64,000 bases of DNA from Physcomitrium patens (lineage: Eukaryota > Streptophyta > Bryopsida > Funariales > Funariaceae): assembly GCF_000002425.4 (NCBI RefSeq), contig NC_037273.1, positions 1,122,483 to 1,186,482 of the forward strand, written 5' to 3'. This document shows positions 34,375-46,683 of this stretch, in pieces. The position numbers were made by a program, and so were the translations under genes. Under the pieces are notes generated by a model, which was not told the origin of the DNA, did no database searches, and saw only the letters and a list, made by a program, of their open reading frames with translations. How positions within the stretch are numbered: position 1 is the first letter of the stretch; each line of letters opens with the position of its first letter.

Positions 34375-35005
34375 ATATAGCTCATCAAGTCAACTTTTCA
34401 ATTTCACTTTTTGATATTTTAAAGCTTCTTTATAACTCTTTATATGCATAAAATAATAATAAATACCAAAAATACACTTTAACTTCAATCAACCATAACT
34501 TTTTTATTACTACTCCAAATTATATGTTTTCTTTATCTCAATTCTAGGCCAAAATATAAGCTCTTCTAATCTAGCCTTCACACTTTGAATGGATCATCTT
34601 TCCTTGAATGGTCTACCTTGCCTCAAATAGGTCACCCTAAAGTGGTCCTTAATTCTAGTATAATCTCAATTAGCATCTCAAAATCTATTTGGTATGTCTT
34701 CTAACTAAAATAAATAAATTCCTTTGTCATTTATCTTATCTATCCTCATCAAAAAATCTAAGAATCAAAATACTATACCTTTGATTCGTTAGCCCCTCTA
34801 AATTTCTAATTAATAAATTATATAACTTCTATCTTTAATTATTAAGCTTAAACTACAAACTTTAACAAATAAGATAAATATTTTTTTATTATTTATTTTT
34901 TTAATTACAATCCAAATTCTCATAATATTTTATTTTATTTTAATATATTATTCTACTTTTCATGTGATAAAGAATTGCTTAAAGATATTATATCAAATAA
35001 AAAGA
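34375..35005. other. AT-rich stretch inside TE4, nothing recognised
   Basis: Between recognisable RT and integrase text of TE4 lies about 630 bp of AT-rich sequence with no similarity I can see to the chromovirus body. It may be an inserted fragment. Confidence 0.4.
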
Positions 35006-36379
35006 CTTAATTTATATAAAGATTTTGGAGATCCCTTTTCAAGACTTTAAAAGTGGATGTAAAGCTCTCTTTGGCTTTTCATTTTCAAACTGATAGGCAA
35101 ATAGAATAGGTGAATCAAATTTTGGAGTAGTAATTATGGTGTACCATCAACTATCATTAAGATGATAGGACAATTTTTTTGCCATTGCTAAAATTTGTGT
35201 ATAATAATTTGATACATTCTTCCATTCAAAAAACATTTTTTTTATCAATTATGGTTATCATCTACAACTTGATACTTTTCACTTTTCAAAAGTTGATAAT
35301 ATTGCAACAAAAGATTTTACAAATTATTTGTTAGAGATACATACAATAATGTAGGCACAATTAAAAAATAATAGAGATTAATATACATGCCTATCATAAA
35401 GAACAATCATAATTCAACGTAGGTGATAAGATTTAAGTATTTTGATACAATATGAAGAATACTCATCTTTATGATAAGTTGGACTATCAAAGGCTTGGAC
35501 CTTTTTTTATCAATAAAAAAATCAATCATATTATTTATAAATTATATCTACTAAAGTCTATAAAAATCCACCCTGTATTTTCACTTATCTCTTTTTTAGC
35601 CATATAAGACAGTAAAGATTTCAAAAAGAAGACAAATGCCACCTCCTCTTATAGATGTGGATAATAATAAAAAATTTGAGGTGGAAGAAGTCTAAGATTT
35701 AAGGTGGTGCCAAAATAGGTTGGAATATCTTATTCATTGGCATGGATATGATATCAATGAATACATAGGAAAGCTAATAAAGAATCTTACAAATGCAGCA
35801 AAGAGAGTTGAAGCTTTTTATTGATAACATCCCTCAAAACAAGGATGAAGATTAACAAATCTTTGCTATAAAAGAAACAAGATCAAAGAAAGATAATACT
35901 ATACCTTCTATCTTTCTTTGTAGCTTCTATATATTTGTGATGCTAAAGAGATGGAGATCCAATAGCCAATAGATTCAACTCAAGAGCTTTTATTTGCAGA
36001 CTTGTTAAATAAGACATTGCAATTGTTACAACCTTCTAGACAAAAAAAATTGAGATGAAGATCTTCAAGAACGACATATCTTTTGACAAATAGATGATAA
36101 GATACAATGTATTTGTTATCACGACCTTAGAAGAGACTCCTAATGTTTGATGAACTTATTAGAGATAGGAACAACTCCTAAAAGTGTTTCAAATATTTTA
36201 TTTGAACAAAGTTATAAAGACCTCAATAACAACCAAATAAGAGGGTGGTCTTCTTGTCTTAGTGTGAAAGACTTTTGATGGCTAAGAGGACCTATCAACT
36301 ATCTTCAAAGAGAACAAAGATCAAAGTATGTGACAAATATAATTTACTGCTTGTTAGATTTTTTCAACATTTGAAACCT

Positions 36380-37612
36380 AATGTCATATTATAAATACTT
36401 ATAATATGTAAAAATTAGTTAAAACATATTTTATGTTCATAATTCTTGATATGTATTAGAATGGTTAATAAATTAATTTAAAGAAAGTGGATATATAAAA
36501 CTTTATTTTGAATATTATCTATTTTTATTATAATATTTAAATTATATAATATTTAAATGTTTAATATAGAGCTTTAAGAGAAGATTGAACCTAAGGATGA
36601 AAATTTAAACTACTAGAAGGCTCATAGAGAGGAATGAAATCAAGGCATAGTCAAATGAAGGCAAAAGGTAAAGATCTTTATTCCTATTAGTAGAAGGCCA
36701 TGTCCAATGGACATTCAGCAAGCTGTACATATCCATAACAAAGGTTTTGGCAACCTCAAAAGAAAAATTTGAGAATCAAAACCAAGATTTGTAAGATTAA
36801 GGGTTTGAACTACAATTTGTCTACAACTTTTGGAGGACTTGGATTAAGGGTGATGAAGTTATAGTTGTTTAAAGTTAAAGTGATGTTTAAGACATATTGT
36901 TGTTGTTTTGAGGATATGAGGAGTTTTATGATAGATTCTAGAGATCAAGAGGTATAATTGCAAAGGTGATTTTATGATCTACATCTTCTGAAAAGAAATT
37001 TTTGGATTTGGAGTTTATAGGCAGAAGTTATAGAGCATTGAAGACAATACATGTAATTCAAAGACAGTAAGTAAGTCATTTTATTGATAGTAATGCTAAG
37101 AGCCATATCAAGTGTTTTCAGATGAAAAATTTCCAAAAGTATAAACTATAAAGTTCATAAGCTATATATAAAAAAAATAATATTATTTGAACATTTAATA
37201 TGTGAGATATGAAAAAATTTGCACATATGTGTATGTAAGCAAGGATTTAAAGCTATAGTTAGGATTTTCATGATATTTCAAGATCCATAACAAATTTATG
37301 GTTAAAATTTGTTGTGATAATCATTAAAAATACATCAATATTTTATGTAAAATTAGATTTTTTTTAAATAGTGGAATTGTGAAAAATGAACAATTGAAGT
37401 TTGAGAAGAATTTATCTTAAAGATAGATAAATATTTTATATTATTTTTATATCATGTTTTGTGATCTTTGATACTTAAGACTAATATATTGATGTAATTG
37501 CTCCTATAAAAAAAAACATATATAGACTTGGTATGTTTTTTATCTAGCGTATAGGTTGAGTATTTAGTAATAGCTAGAAGTCCAATGCTATATTAAGGCA
37601 AATACTCTCTAC
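36380..37612. other. Unidentified 1.2-kb segment in the 3' part of TE4
   Basis: Lies between the TE4 accessory frame and its purine tract, where the other elements have only about 30-60 bp. No reading frame, LTR ends or inverted ends that I can define. Probably an inserted unknown repeat. Confidence 0.4.
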
Positions 37613-37656
37613 CTCGTTACTACTCCTTTAAGAACTTTTCTCTAGAAGGAAAGTAA

Positions 37657-38004
37657 TATCAAGAAAATACATAAGTAATTGTCACGGACACAAAATACAG
37701 ACTTGAAATCTAATAAGAAGTTCAAGAAGAAGTGACAGAACTAGATTAAACAGATGAGTATAAGAACAACACCAGAAAGGTGAACTAGAACTCCAAGAGA
37801 TGTGTTGTCGAGACTGAAGAACTCTTCAGCCTCGACTCCTATATATACTACAGGCCTATGGTTCTAAGGAAGCGCATCAAGAAGCTTCTCAAGAACTGTC
37901 AAGCTTCTCGAGCAACTACCCAAGAGCTAGGAAGCTTCTCAAGTAATTTCTTAGAATCTACAAGAATATTCTAAGAATCTTCTAGAGCCTTCTAAGGGAA
38001 TCTT
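37657..38004. repeat. LTR pieces: 23-bp LTR start plus part of a TE3-family LTR (minus)
   Basis: 37657-37679 (TATCAAGAAAATACATAAGTAAT without its last bases) matches the first bases of the TE2/TE4-type LTR and directly follows a purine tract. From 37680 the sequence is the reverse complement of the TE3 LTR (matching 58272 back to about 57940) at about 96%. GTAAT at 37675-37679 is the complement of ATTAC at 57795-57799 beside TE3. About 10 bp of unrelated sequence separate this from arm B. Confidence 0.7.
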
Positions 38005-38014
38005 AGAAGGCTTA

Positions 38015-39994
38015 AGTACACTTTAAATCCCTCACAAAGTAGAAAATATTTGACAATGAAAAAAGGATTTAGGCTTATATTATGGAGAAGCTCAATATAC
38101 TTCTCAATATTTTCCAAAGAAACAATGCAACGACAAAATGAGAAGCATGGTTTCCAAAGAAGTCAATATATCAAAAAACAAGTTTTTTCAACTACAATAG
38201 AGATTGTTCAACTGGAATCTTGTATAACTCCTACTAAAGGTCCTATTCTCTCATAAGATCTCTCACCTTATTTTGTAATAGAAATTTATTTAGGACCGAA
38301 AAATCACAAATTCTTAGCTTTATTAGATTCAAGAGCATCAGCCTATTTTATAAACAAAGATTTTATCAAAAAATAAGAAATATCATTAGTTAAAAGAACT
38401 AATCTTATACATGTAGAAAGTGATAGATGATTGTTTGCTATTTTTTGGAGATGTTACATATGACACTCTTTCATTAGATGTACCAATTAAAGATCGTAAT
38501 AGCATAGTAATATTTAATATAATAAGAACTTTGTTTAAATTGATTATTTTAGGATTATCTTGGTTAGAATAATATAATCCTCAAATAGATTAGACTTTTT
38601 GTAACCTTAATTTTTTTGATAGTTTAATCCAAAATCCCATTAGTCAAGTAAAAATACATAAGTTTAATAGAACCAAATCTTTATTAATAGGTGCCAGAGC
38701 TTTTACACATGTTGCAAAAAAAAGGAATTTCTTTTGTTTTATATACCATGCCTATTTTTGATAGTGAGAAGACATGAAGTAATATCCCTAGCCAATATCA
38801 ACATTTCTAAGATATTTCTTTAAAAAATAATGTAGATATTCTTCCAGAGCATTGTCCTTATGATTGTTCCATCAATCAAAACCAAGTTAAAGAATAGCAA
38901 ATCTTTGCTATAAAAGAGACAAGATCAAAGAAAGATAATACTCTACCTTCTATCCCTCTTTGTAGCTTCTATGTATTTGTGACACTAAAGAAACGGAAAA
39001 CCAATAGCCAATAGATTCAACTCAAGAGCTTTTATTTGCGGACTTATCAAACAAGACATTGCAATTGTCACAATCTTCTAGACGACAAAATTGAAATGAA
39101 GATCTTCAAGAATGATATATCCTTCCTCAAATAGATGGTGAGATATAACGTATTTGGTATCACAACCTTGAAAGAGACTCTTGATGTTTGGTGATTTTAT
39201 TAGAGGTAGGAACAACTCTTGACAGTGTTCCAAATGTTGTATTTGAAGGAAGTTACAAAGGCCTCAGTAACAACCAAATAAGAGGGTGGTCTTCTCATCA
39301 TAGTATAGGATACTATGGATGGTTGAAAAGACCTATCAACCATCTTCAAAGAGAACAAAGATCAGAGTATGGAGCAAATATAATTTACCGCATCTTGGAT
39401 TTTTTCAACATATGAAGATCGCTTTTCATAGAACTTGTTCCTACAATGCGAGTAATGTCACGGATATACATATGTATTCTAATAAATACTTATATGATTG
39501 AGAGAAGTAGGTAAAAGTAGATAAAAATGGATTAATTTCATAATACCTTCTAAAGAAGCTTCTTAAAAGCTTTATAGATGTTGCTTTGATTTAATATGTA
39601 TTTTGTAGTTGATTGATAGGCTAAAAACTTGGTCAATAAGTTAACCACATGTTAATAGCTTGCGGAGCACGCTAATTATGTGGCGCACATATAGGAAACT
39701 TGCCTTACAAGTTAAGATACGTGTCTTGCAAAGTTAACATGTTTTGGAGGTCTTACAGGACATCGCTATGTAGCTCCTAGTTAAGAGTATATATGGAGGT
39801 AAGAGTGAAGCCTTCATCACTCTTGTCAACATCTTTCTAGTCCTTAGTCTTGTTTCAAGACTTTCTAATGTCCTTGTTTTTGACAATTGTCATTCTAGTT
39901 CAATAATATATCATCTTTGAGTGGCTTTTTAGTTCTTTTCAATGTCGCAAGAGTGTATTGAGGATTTCTTTCTTTGAGATTCATGTCCTTGATA
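38015..39994 (+). mobile_element. TE2 copy B (partial)
   Basis: Plus-strand copy of TE2: gag C-terminus/protease region from 38015, accessory frame about 38994-39415, 3' LTR 39456-39994. Broken. It ends on the left at the arm border and has no 5' LTR of its own beyond the pieces at 37657-38004. Confidence 0.8.
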
Positions 39995-41072
39995 CCTAAC
40001 TATTCTTATCTAGATAATTAAATATGTCTATGAACCTTTGCTTTGTTTCTTATTCTTCTATACTTATAAAGAATAATTTTGGTTATCCTAATAAATTGGT
40101 TATACAAGCCTAATTTTATATATTATTTTAATATATGTATTTGATTTATTTATTTTTTAAAAAAATAGCTAATAGAAATAATCTAATTTATACTTTTTGA
40201 AGTCACAAATTTATCATGTATCTTGTATTTTAATGGATGAAACCTTCTTTGATATTGATTTTTTATTTTTATTTTAATTTTTAATTTTTAATTTTGTTTT
40301 AAAGTATCTTGTCATGAATGTAATGATGTCTCAACTAATAAAATGGATTGCCAATTGTTAAAGGTATTTCCCTCTCTAATTTTGCAAATAAGTAAAATAT
40401 TTCTATTTATAGGAGTATTTAATTTTATACTATTGGTTGCCACATTATTATTAAAAAGATTTATGGAAAAGCAATAGAAAATTATATTTGCAAGAATTTA
40501 ATAAAATTTTATATTACGTCAAGAATACAAATTCAACAAATCTAATACTACGACATCAACATCAATTCTTTCAACAATTGTTGATGAATAATATGATTAA
40601 ACCATTAAACTTTGGACATGGAAATTTAAATATTATTTGATCTACTTTAATTGCTACAATTATTATGGAGGAAAAACGTATATATTTTAGGAGCAATTTC
40701 AACATTGTTATGATGTTTGATTCATGTTGTTCTTATTGTTGCTTGCAAGTTTGGTCAAACAAGTATATTTTTTTACGTTGTTCTTGGATTTGTTTTAGAA
40801 CCAAGATGATGAAAATGAGGGGGGTGGAAGATGTTTGTAATGTGAGGTGGATGTGTGGAAGAGTGAAGGGATATTATTGGAGATATGATTGGAGCTTGGG
40901 TGAGAAGACGAAGGAATGGGGTGAGGCGAGAGAAAGTGGTGTGGTGGAAAAGCGGGGTGACGAGAACTTGATGCGTGCGCGCCGTGGAGGTGGGTGGGCG
41001 AGGAGAAAGAAGGAGATGGAGAAGGAAAAAGGAGAAGGAAAAAGGAGATGGAAAAGAAGGGCGTGGATGAAC

Positions 41073-41076
41073 AAAA
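41073..41076 (-). terminator. Pol III terminator, copy B
   Basis: TTTT on the minus strand four bases after tRNA-Gly copy B. Confidence 0.7.
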
Positions 41077-41080
41077 GCAG

Positions 41081-41151
41081 TGCACCGGCCGGGAATCGAA
41101 CCCGGGTCTGTACCGTGGCAGGGTACTATTCTACCACTAGACCACCGGTGC
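41081..41151 (-). tRNA. tRNA-Gly (GCC), copy B
   Basis: Identical in sequence to copy A (71 nt, acceptor stem GCACCGG/CCGGTGC, anticodon GCC). All promoter boxes intact, so it could be active. Confidence 0.96.
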
Positions 41152-41177
41152 TAGCCTGTTAGCTGCGGTCGCCGCCG

Positions 41178-41249
41178 CGCCGCTGCCGGGGATCGAACCC
41201 GGGTCACCCGCGTGACAGGCGGGAATACTTACCACTATACTACAACGAC
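41178..41249 (-). tRNA. tRNA-Asp (GTC), copy B
   Basis: Identical in sequence to copy A (72 nt, anticodon GTC). It precedes tRNA-Gly by 26 nt on the minus strand with no T run between. Confidence 0.96.
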
Positions 41250-42337
41250 TGCCGATCAGCGGACGACTCACGGCCCCTCCTGGGACCCGGATGAGCGAAG
41301 CCGTTTTCACACCACACATACCACAATGCGGTCTTCTTCTTCTTCTTCTTCTTCTTCTTCCCGCACCGACCCCACCCCCAGGTAGTAAGTAAGTATCCTC
41401 CTCGACTGCCGTGCAGCTACCTCACCACCACGCCGCACCACGCGGCCTCTCCTCACCTCACCTTACCTCCAGGCCACGGCCCCTTTCTTCGTTCATTCGT
41501 TCCCTCGTTCGTTCCTTCGTTCCTTCGTTCCTTCGTTTGTGCGGGCCATCTCCCACTCCATGCCGGGCTCCTCCACCATCTTCGTTTCATGCATCCTACT
41601 CCTCACCCCCCTTTTATCTACCAAATTTTATTATGCAATTTACTTATTTTTTTTAAATTTTTTTTATTGATATTTTTCAACATCAAGGATTGTTTTTGAA
41701 TTCTTTAAACCCTTACCACTACTAATAAAATACATTTTTTTTTAAATTATTATTTTCGGTTTTTTATTTTCATGACATGGTATTCATCATTTTTTTTTAA
41801 TATTGGATTAAATAATATAGAAGAATAATTCTATATTATAGGTGTAGTCTTTTTTCTTTATTATAGAACTAAATTATAAAATTTTATAATGTACATGTTA
41901 CAAATTTATCCAAAACAATATTTAAGTAATTACAATTGCTTTAAGAAGGTCAACTTGAATTTTACAATATCAAAGTTTAGAAACAAAAATTACAATGGCG
42001 TCTTGTGACTTCTACAAATATATGTAATAATACAACCATTATTTGGTGTATGATCTATTTTATTTGCAATATATTTTCTATCAATTAAACTAAAAACTTT
42101 AAGATGTGTAATTTTAAATACAAAAATAATGCTTTTATTTTTCATAAAATAATTTTTATTACATTTTTTGTACCTATGCATAGAATAAATACATTTGATA
42201 TACATGGATTGCAAAATGGTATTAAACTATAAATTTCTGTATCATAAGTTTTACAAAATTTGAGACGTTTTATAAATTCTATTTTTAAATAATTTTCTAA
42301 AATTCTAGTTGACATGCTTTTAAAAGTAAAATTTCCT

Positions 42338-45300
42338 AGAATTGAAAGTAGAATGTTAACTTGCCTAGATGTTGTTTCTTTCATAAAGAAGGTTATCATC
42401 TTGATTTTGATGGATGTCGTCGATGAAAAGCCTCCACCGCCTTTGATGCATTTGCAAGATTCTTTATTGGCTCCCATGTGCGTTCACTAATACCATATCC
42501 GCGCCAATGGACAAGATATTCTAATCTATTTCAGCGTCGCCTTGAATCTAAGACTTCTTCTATTTCAAACTCTTCATTATTGTCCACTTCTATAGGAGGA
42601 GGTGGAGTTTGTCATCTTCTTGGTATGTCCACTGTCTTGTATGGTTTAAGAAAAGACACGTGGAATACTAGATGGATTTTCATTGACTCTGGTAGATGTA
42701 AATGATATGTAACTGGATTGATTTGTGCAAAAATAGAAAATGGTCCCAGCCTTCAATAGTCCAACTTGTCACAAGGACGAGTGGTCTTGATATTGCGACG
42801 AAGTAGCCATACTTTATCACCCAAGACGAATGATGGTTGTTCCTTTCGATAGACATCTGCATTGGCCATTTGTTGTTCTTGAGCCTCTTTTAACTGCACC
42901 TTCATCGTTGCATGTAGCTCTCATAAATGAATTGCCAAATCTTTTGTAGTAGGATTATCAACTTTTGAAAAGTCAAAAGTATCAAGTCGTGGATGATAAC
43001 CATAATTAGCAAAGAAAGGTGTTTGTTTTGTAGAAGAGTGTACCGTGTTATTGTAAGCATACTCTGCCAATGGCAAAAGAGTTGTCCAATCATCTTGTTG
43101 GTAATTAATGGTACATCTTAAATATTGCTCCAAAACTTGATTAACACGCTCCATTTGTCCATCAGTTTGAGGATGGAAAGCCGAAGATAGTTTTATATCC
43201 ACTTTAAGAATCTTGAAAAGAGTCCGCCAAAATCTTGATACAAATTGAGTTCCCCTATTTGATATAATATCCTTGGATAATCCATGATAGCAATAGATAT
43301 TGTTAAGAAAGAGCTTAGTTGTTTCTTCACTTGTGATGGATTTTGTACATATTACAAAATGGGCCATCTTGGTAAAACGATCTACTTTCACGAATATAGA
43401 GTCATAAAAACCTGAGATTGGAAGATCTATGATAAAGTCCATAGAAATAGAAGACCATGATTGTTTTGGAATGGGTAATGGCTGAAGAAGTTCAAAAGGT
43501 CGATGACAAGGAGTTTTCGATCTTGAGCAAACATTACATGATTGTACAAAATCTTTAACTGCCTTCCACATTTGAGGCCACCAAAAATCCCTAGATATCA
43601 ACTCTAAAGTCTTATTATATCCAAAATGTCCTGCTGCTGGAAAGTCGTGATGAGCTTGAAGAACACGTAAACGTGCTTCTCTTTCTGGAATATATAGGCG
43701 TCCTTCGAAATAGAGTAGGTTGTTCTTGATTTCAAATTCAGATGGATCATGAGATTTAGAAGAATTGTTCTTAATATCATGAACAAGAGGGTTTGAAGAC
43801 ATACTTAACTAGACTTGCTTAAGAAAAGTTAAATCAACAGTCAATGTTGATTTTATTGCTCGAAGAAGAAATTATTCCGGCTCCAAAAGAACCATTCTTT
43901 ATTGCTCAAAAGCTGCATCTGCTTCTTTTGGTACAAGATAAGAACGTCTAGACAAGGCATCGAACAAACCTTGTTGTTTTCCTGGCCGATAAGTGATGAT
44001 GAACTCGAATCTTGATAAAGACATGCTCCAACGAGCTTGGCGAAGATTTAATACGCGTGTTGACATAAAATATTTGAGATTCTTGTGATCCGTATACACG
44101 GTGACTGGACTAGAAGTGCCTTCTAGATAATGATACCATTCTTGAAAAGAATCCACAATTGCAAGAAGTTCTTTGTCGTGGATCTCATAATTGATTGCTG
44201 CTGCTGAGAATTTTCTTGAATAAAAGGCTACTGGATGAAGTTTGTTATCTGTTCCCATTTGTGATAAAATCGCACCTAGAGCAAAGTCCGATGCATCTGT
44301 TTCCGTAAAGAATGCTTTGAAAAAATTAACACAATACAAGATTGGTGCATAAACAAACGATGTCTTCAAAGATTCAAAAGTAACTTTCGCTTCTTAATTC
44401 CATTGGAGTTTGTCTTTACAAGTCAAACGTGTAAGTGGAGCTGCAACTCGACAGAAGTCTTTGATGAAGATCCGATAGTAGTTGGCAAATTCCAAAAAAC
44501 ATTAGACATCTCTTATCGTTTTTGGGATCTTCCAGTCTATAATAGTTTGAACTTTTTTAGGATCCATCATAAGTCCATCATTTGAAATGATGTAACCAAA
44601 GAAATCGACTTGAGTAGTGTGGAATACTCACTTTTCTATCTTGGCATAGAGTCTTGCATCTCTTAATTTTTGTAATATATGACGAATATGAAGTTCATGT
44701 TCTTCTGGATTCTTAGAATAGATCAAGATGTCGTCTAGATAACAGACCTTAAATTCGTCCAAAAACTCTCAAAAAACATCATTCATTAGATGTTGAAAAG
44801 CTGCTGGTACATTTGTAAGTCCAAAAGGCATGATGTTGTATTCAAAATGCCCATACCTAGTTCGAAATGCAGTCTTCCATTCATCTCCTTCTTTGATGCG
44901 TACTAGATTGTATGCTCCCCGAAGATCTATTTTTGTATAGATCTTAGCTTGATTCAACTGATCAAGAACTCCAGATATTAAAGATAGTGGATACCTGTTT
45001 TTGATGGTAATCTTCTTGAGTCCTCGATAATCAACACACATCCGCAATGATCCATCTTTTTTCTTCACAAATAGAATTGGAGCTCCTGGCGGAGATTTAG
45101 AATGGCATATGAAATTCTTGGCTAGATTTTCTTCAATATACTCCTTGAGTTCAGCCAATTCATTTTGTGATAAACTGTAGATTGGTCCAAATGGCGGTTG
45201 TGCTCCTTCTTAAAGGTCAATTGAGCAATCATAGAGACGATGTTCCGGGAGTGTAGCCGCATTCTTTATTTCAAATACATCTTGAAATTCTTGATATTGG

Positions 45301-46683
45301 CTTGGAATGCCACTTGAAGTCTTTTCACCCGTAGAAACGGATGTGGCATAAATAATATATGGTGATTCTTTTATAGCAGCATGCAAGAAAGCTTTTGTAC
45401 CTATAAATATGGGTTTAATTGAACTAGACTTATGACTCTCTACTTGATTAACTACATTGTTAGTTATACTTTTAAAGAAACTAAGAGTTCCAAAAATCCA
45501 ATCTATTTAAGGGTTGTATTTTTCTAACCACGATAAACCTAAAATGACTGGATTAGACGGAGATCTAATGATATTAAATACTACAAAACTATTATGACCA
45601 TTGATTATTACTTCTGTAGGAAGGGTTTCGTGAGTAATATCTCTAGAAGACAATAGATGACCATCTATGACTTCTACATGAACAGGTTTAGTTTTCTTTA
45701 CTAAAGATATGCTATATCTTTTAGTAAATTCTTCATCTAAAAAACACGCTGAGGCTCATGAATCTAACAAGGCAGAGACTTTGTAATGTTTAGGTCCTAA
45801 AATAACATTTAATGTAAAACAAGGAGAGGGCTCTGAGGAGAGAATAGGACCTTTACTAGATGTTGTGCAAGGTTCCAGCCACACAGTCCCTATTGTAGCT
45901 GGACAAACTCGTTTTTCGACATATTATCTTCTTTGACAGCCATATTGTCTTCTTTTATAGCATTATTCCACTTGGTATCAGTTACAAGTTGTTAAAATTT
46001 TGAAGCATATAATGTTACTCATTGATTGTCTTATCATGAAATGTAGATTTTATTAAGTGCAATACGAATTGCATTATGTTTTCTATATATGGATGAAAAC
46101 TCTATAAAAAAGCCTGAAGATTATGCAATATTGGATCTTGTCATTCAAAAAAAGATGAAAACCATGATAGTGCTGAACCTAAAAGAAGCGTACCAATGAA
46201 TCTAACTTGCGATCTTAGAGTTGGATAGGTTTGGGGTTGAAGTTCAATCACAAGTTGCACTTGATTGATAAATCTCCAAAACTTGGATCTGGTGCCATCA
46301 AACTTCTCGGGTAGGGCAATTATTGGTTCTCTAACATTTGAAAGGTGTTTCACTATAGGAGAAAGGATATGGTTTGGTGCAGATATTGAAGCAGCTCTAA
46401 CTATTTCTATAGCTTCACTTCTTGCCAATCTTGTTGCTCTTTGTGGTGGTAAATTGGATTGACCCATCGCAAGCATTAATTTCCTCACTTGCTCTTGCAT
46501 TTGTGCCATTGCAATCTTCATTTCAACAAGTTTTGCCATAATAACACTTAGAAGAGAGAAGATGTCTAATATCGCTCAAGACAAATAGAAGAGAGGACTT
46601 GAGAATAAAGAAAATACTAATGACAATATCACTTTAGAAGAGGGTAATCCGCAACTTCTAACATGCTTATATCTTATCAAGAA
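42338..46683 (-). mobile_element. TE1 copy B (no LTRs)
   Basis: Minus strand: leader 46683-46540, gag from 46539 (MAKLVEMKIAMAQMQEQV), protease about 45830-45510, RT about 45190-44500, RNase H about 44350-43930, integrase about 43815-42910 with HHCC and the core DFIIDLP, and chromodomain about 42590-42395. Neither LTR is present at its borders. It is broken, but less so than copy A: 293 codons of integrase (42921-43802) and 156 of RNase H (43899-44369) are open. Confidence 0.88.
45935..46683. other. Spacer of the palindrome
   Basis: About 750 bp of TE1-B gag and leader that have no counterpart in arm C. The switch to arm C falls in AAGAAAAAGAAG, where both sides share a few bases (AAGAAG), a microhomology-type junction. 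Confidence 0.8.

Larger units (their letters stand above)
24436..37656 (+). mobile_element. TE4: old chromovirus carrying TE5 and a solo LTR
   Basis: 5' LTR 24436-24961 begins TGTCATGGACATATATA. It lies in the TE2-A 5' LTR right after GCAAG (24431-24435). Gag runs about 25185-26032, is split by TE5, and resumes at about 32425. Protease is split by a solo LTR and resumes at 33241. Reverse transcriptase text lies at about 33830-34330, integrase at about 35010-35340, chromodomain at about 35650-35825, accessory frame at 35951-36374, and purine tract (AGAAGGAAAGTAA) at about 37644-37656. It is heavily broken and internally incomplete. It is older than TE5, which is inserted in it. Confidence 0.8.
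39995..42337. other. Host block with tRNA island, copy B (inverted)
   Basis: Reverse-complement copy of the A block: AT-rich flanks, GC-rich island about 40795-41625, (GAACGAAG)n at about 41487-41538 and (GAA)n near 41332-41360 read on the other strand. No protein gene. Confidence 0.85.
38015..45934. repeat. Palindrome arm B (inverted copy)
   Basis: Runs as the reverse complement of 46684 to about 56172 (arm C). Matched landmarks sum to a constant (about 92,616, then 94,187 after a length difference of about 1.6 kb). It holds TE2-B, the tRNA island and TE1-B in inverted order. The RT block (44769-45158) encodes exactly the same 129 residues as in C. Confidence 0.93.

Noticed and set aside
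42142-42477. 111-codon minus-strand frame in arm B
   Set aside because: It joins chromodomain-region shadow text with AT-rich flank at a junction specific to arm B; not a gene.
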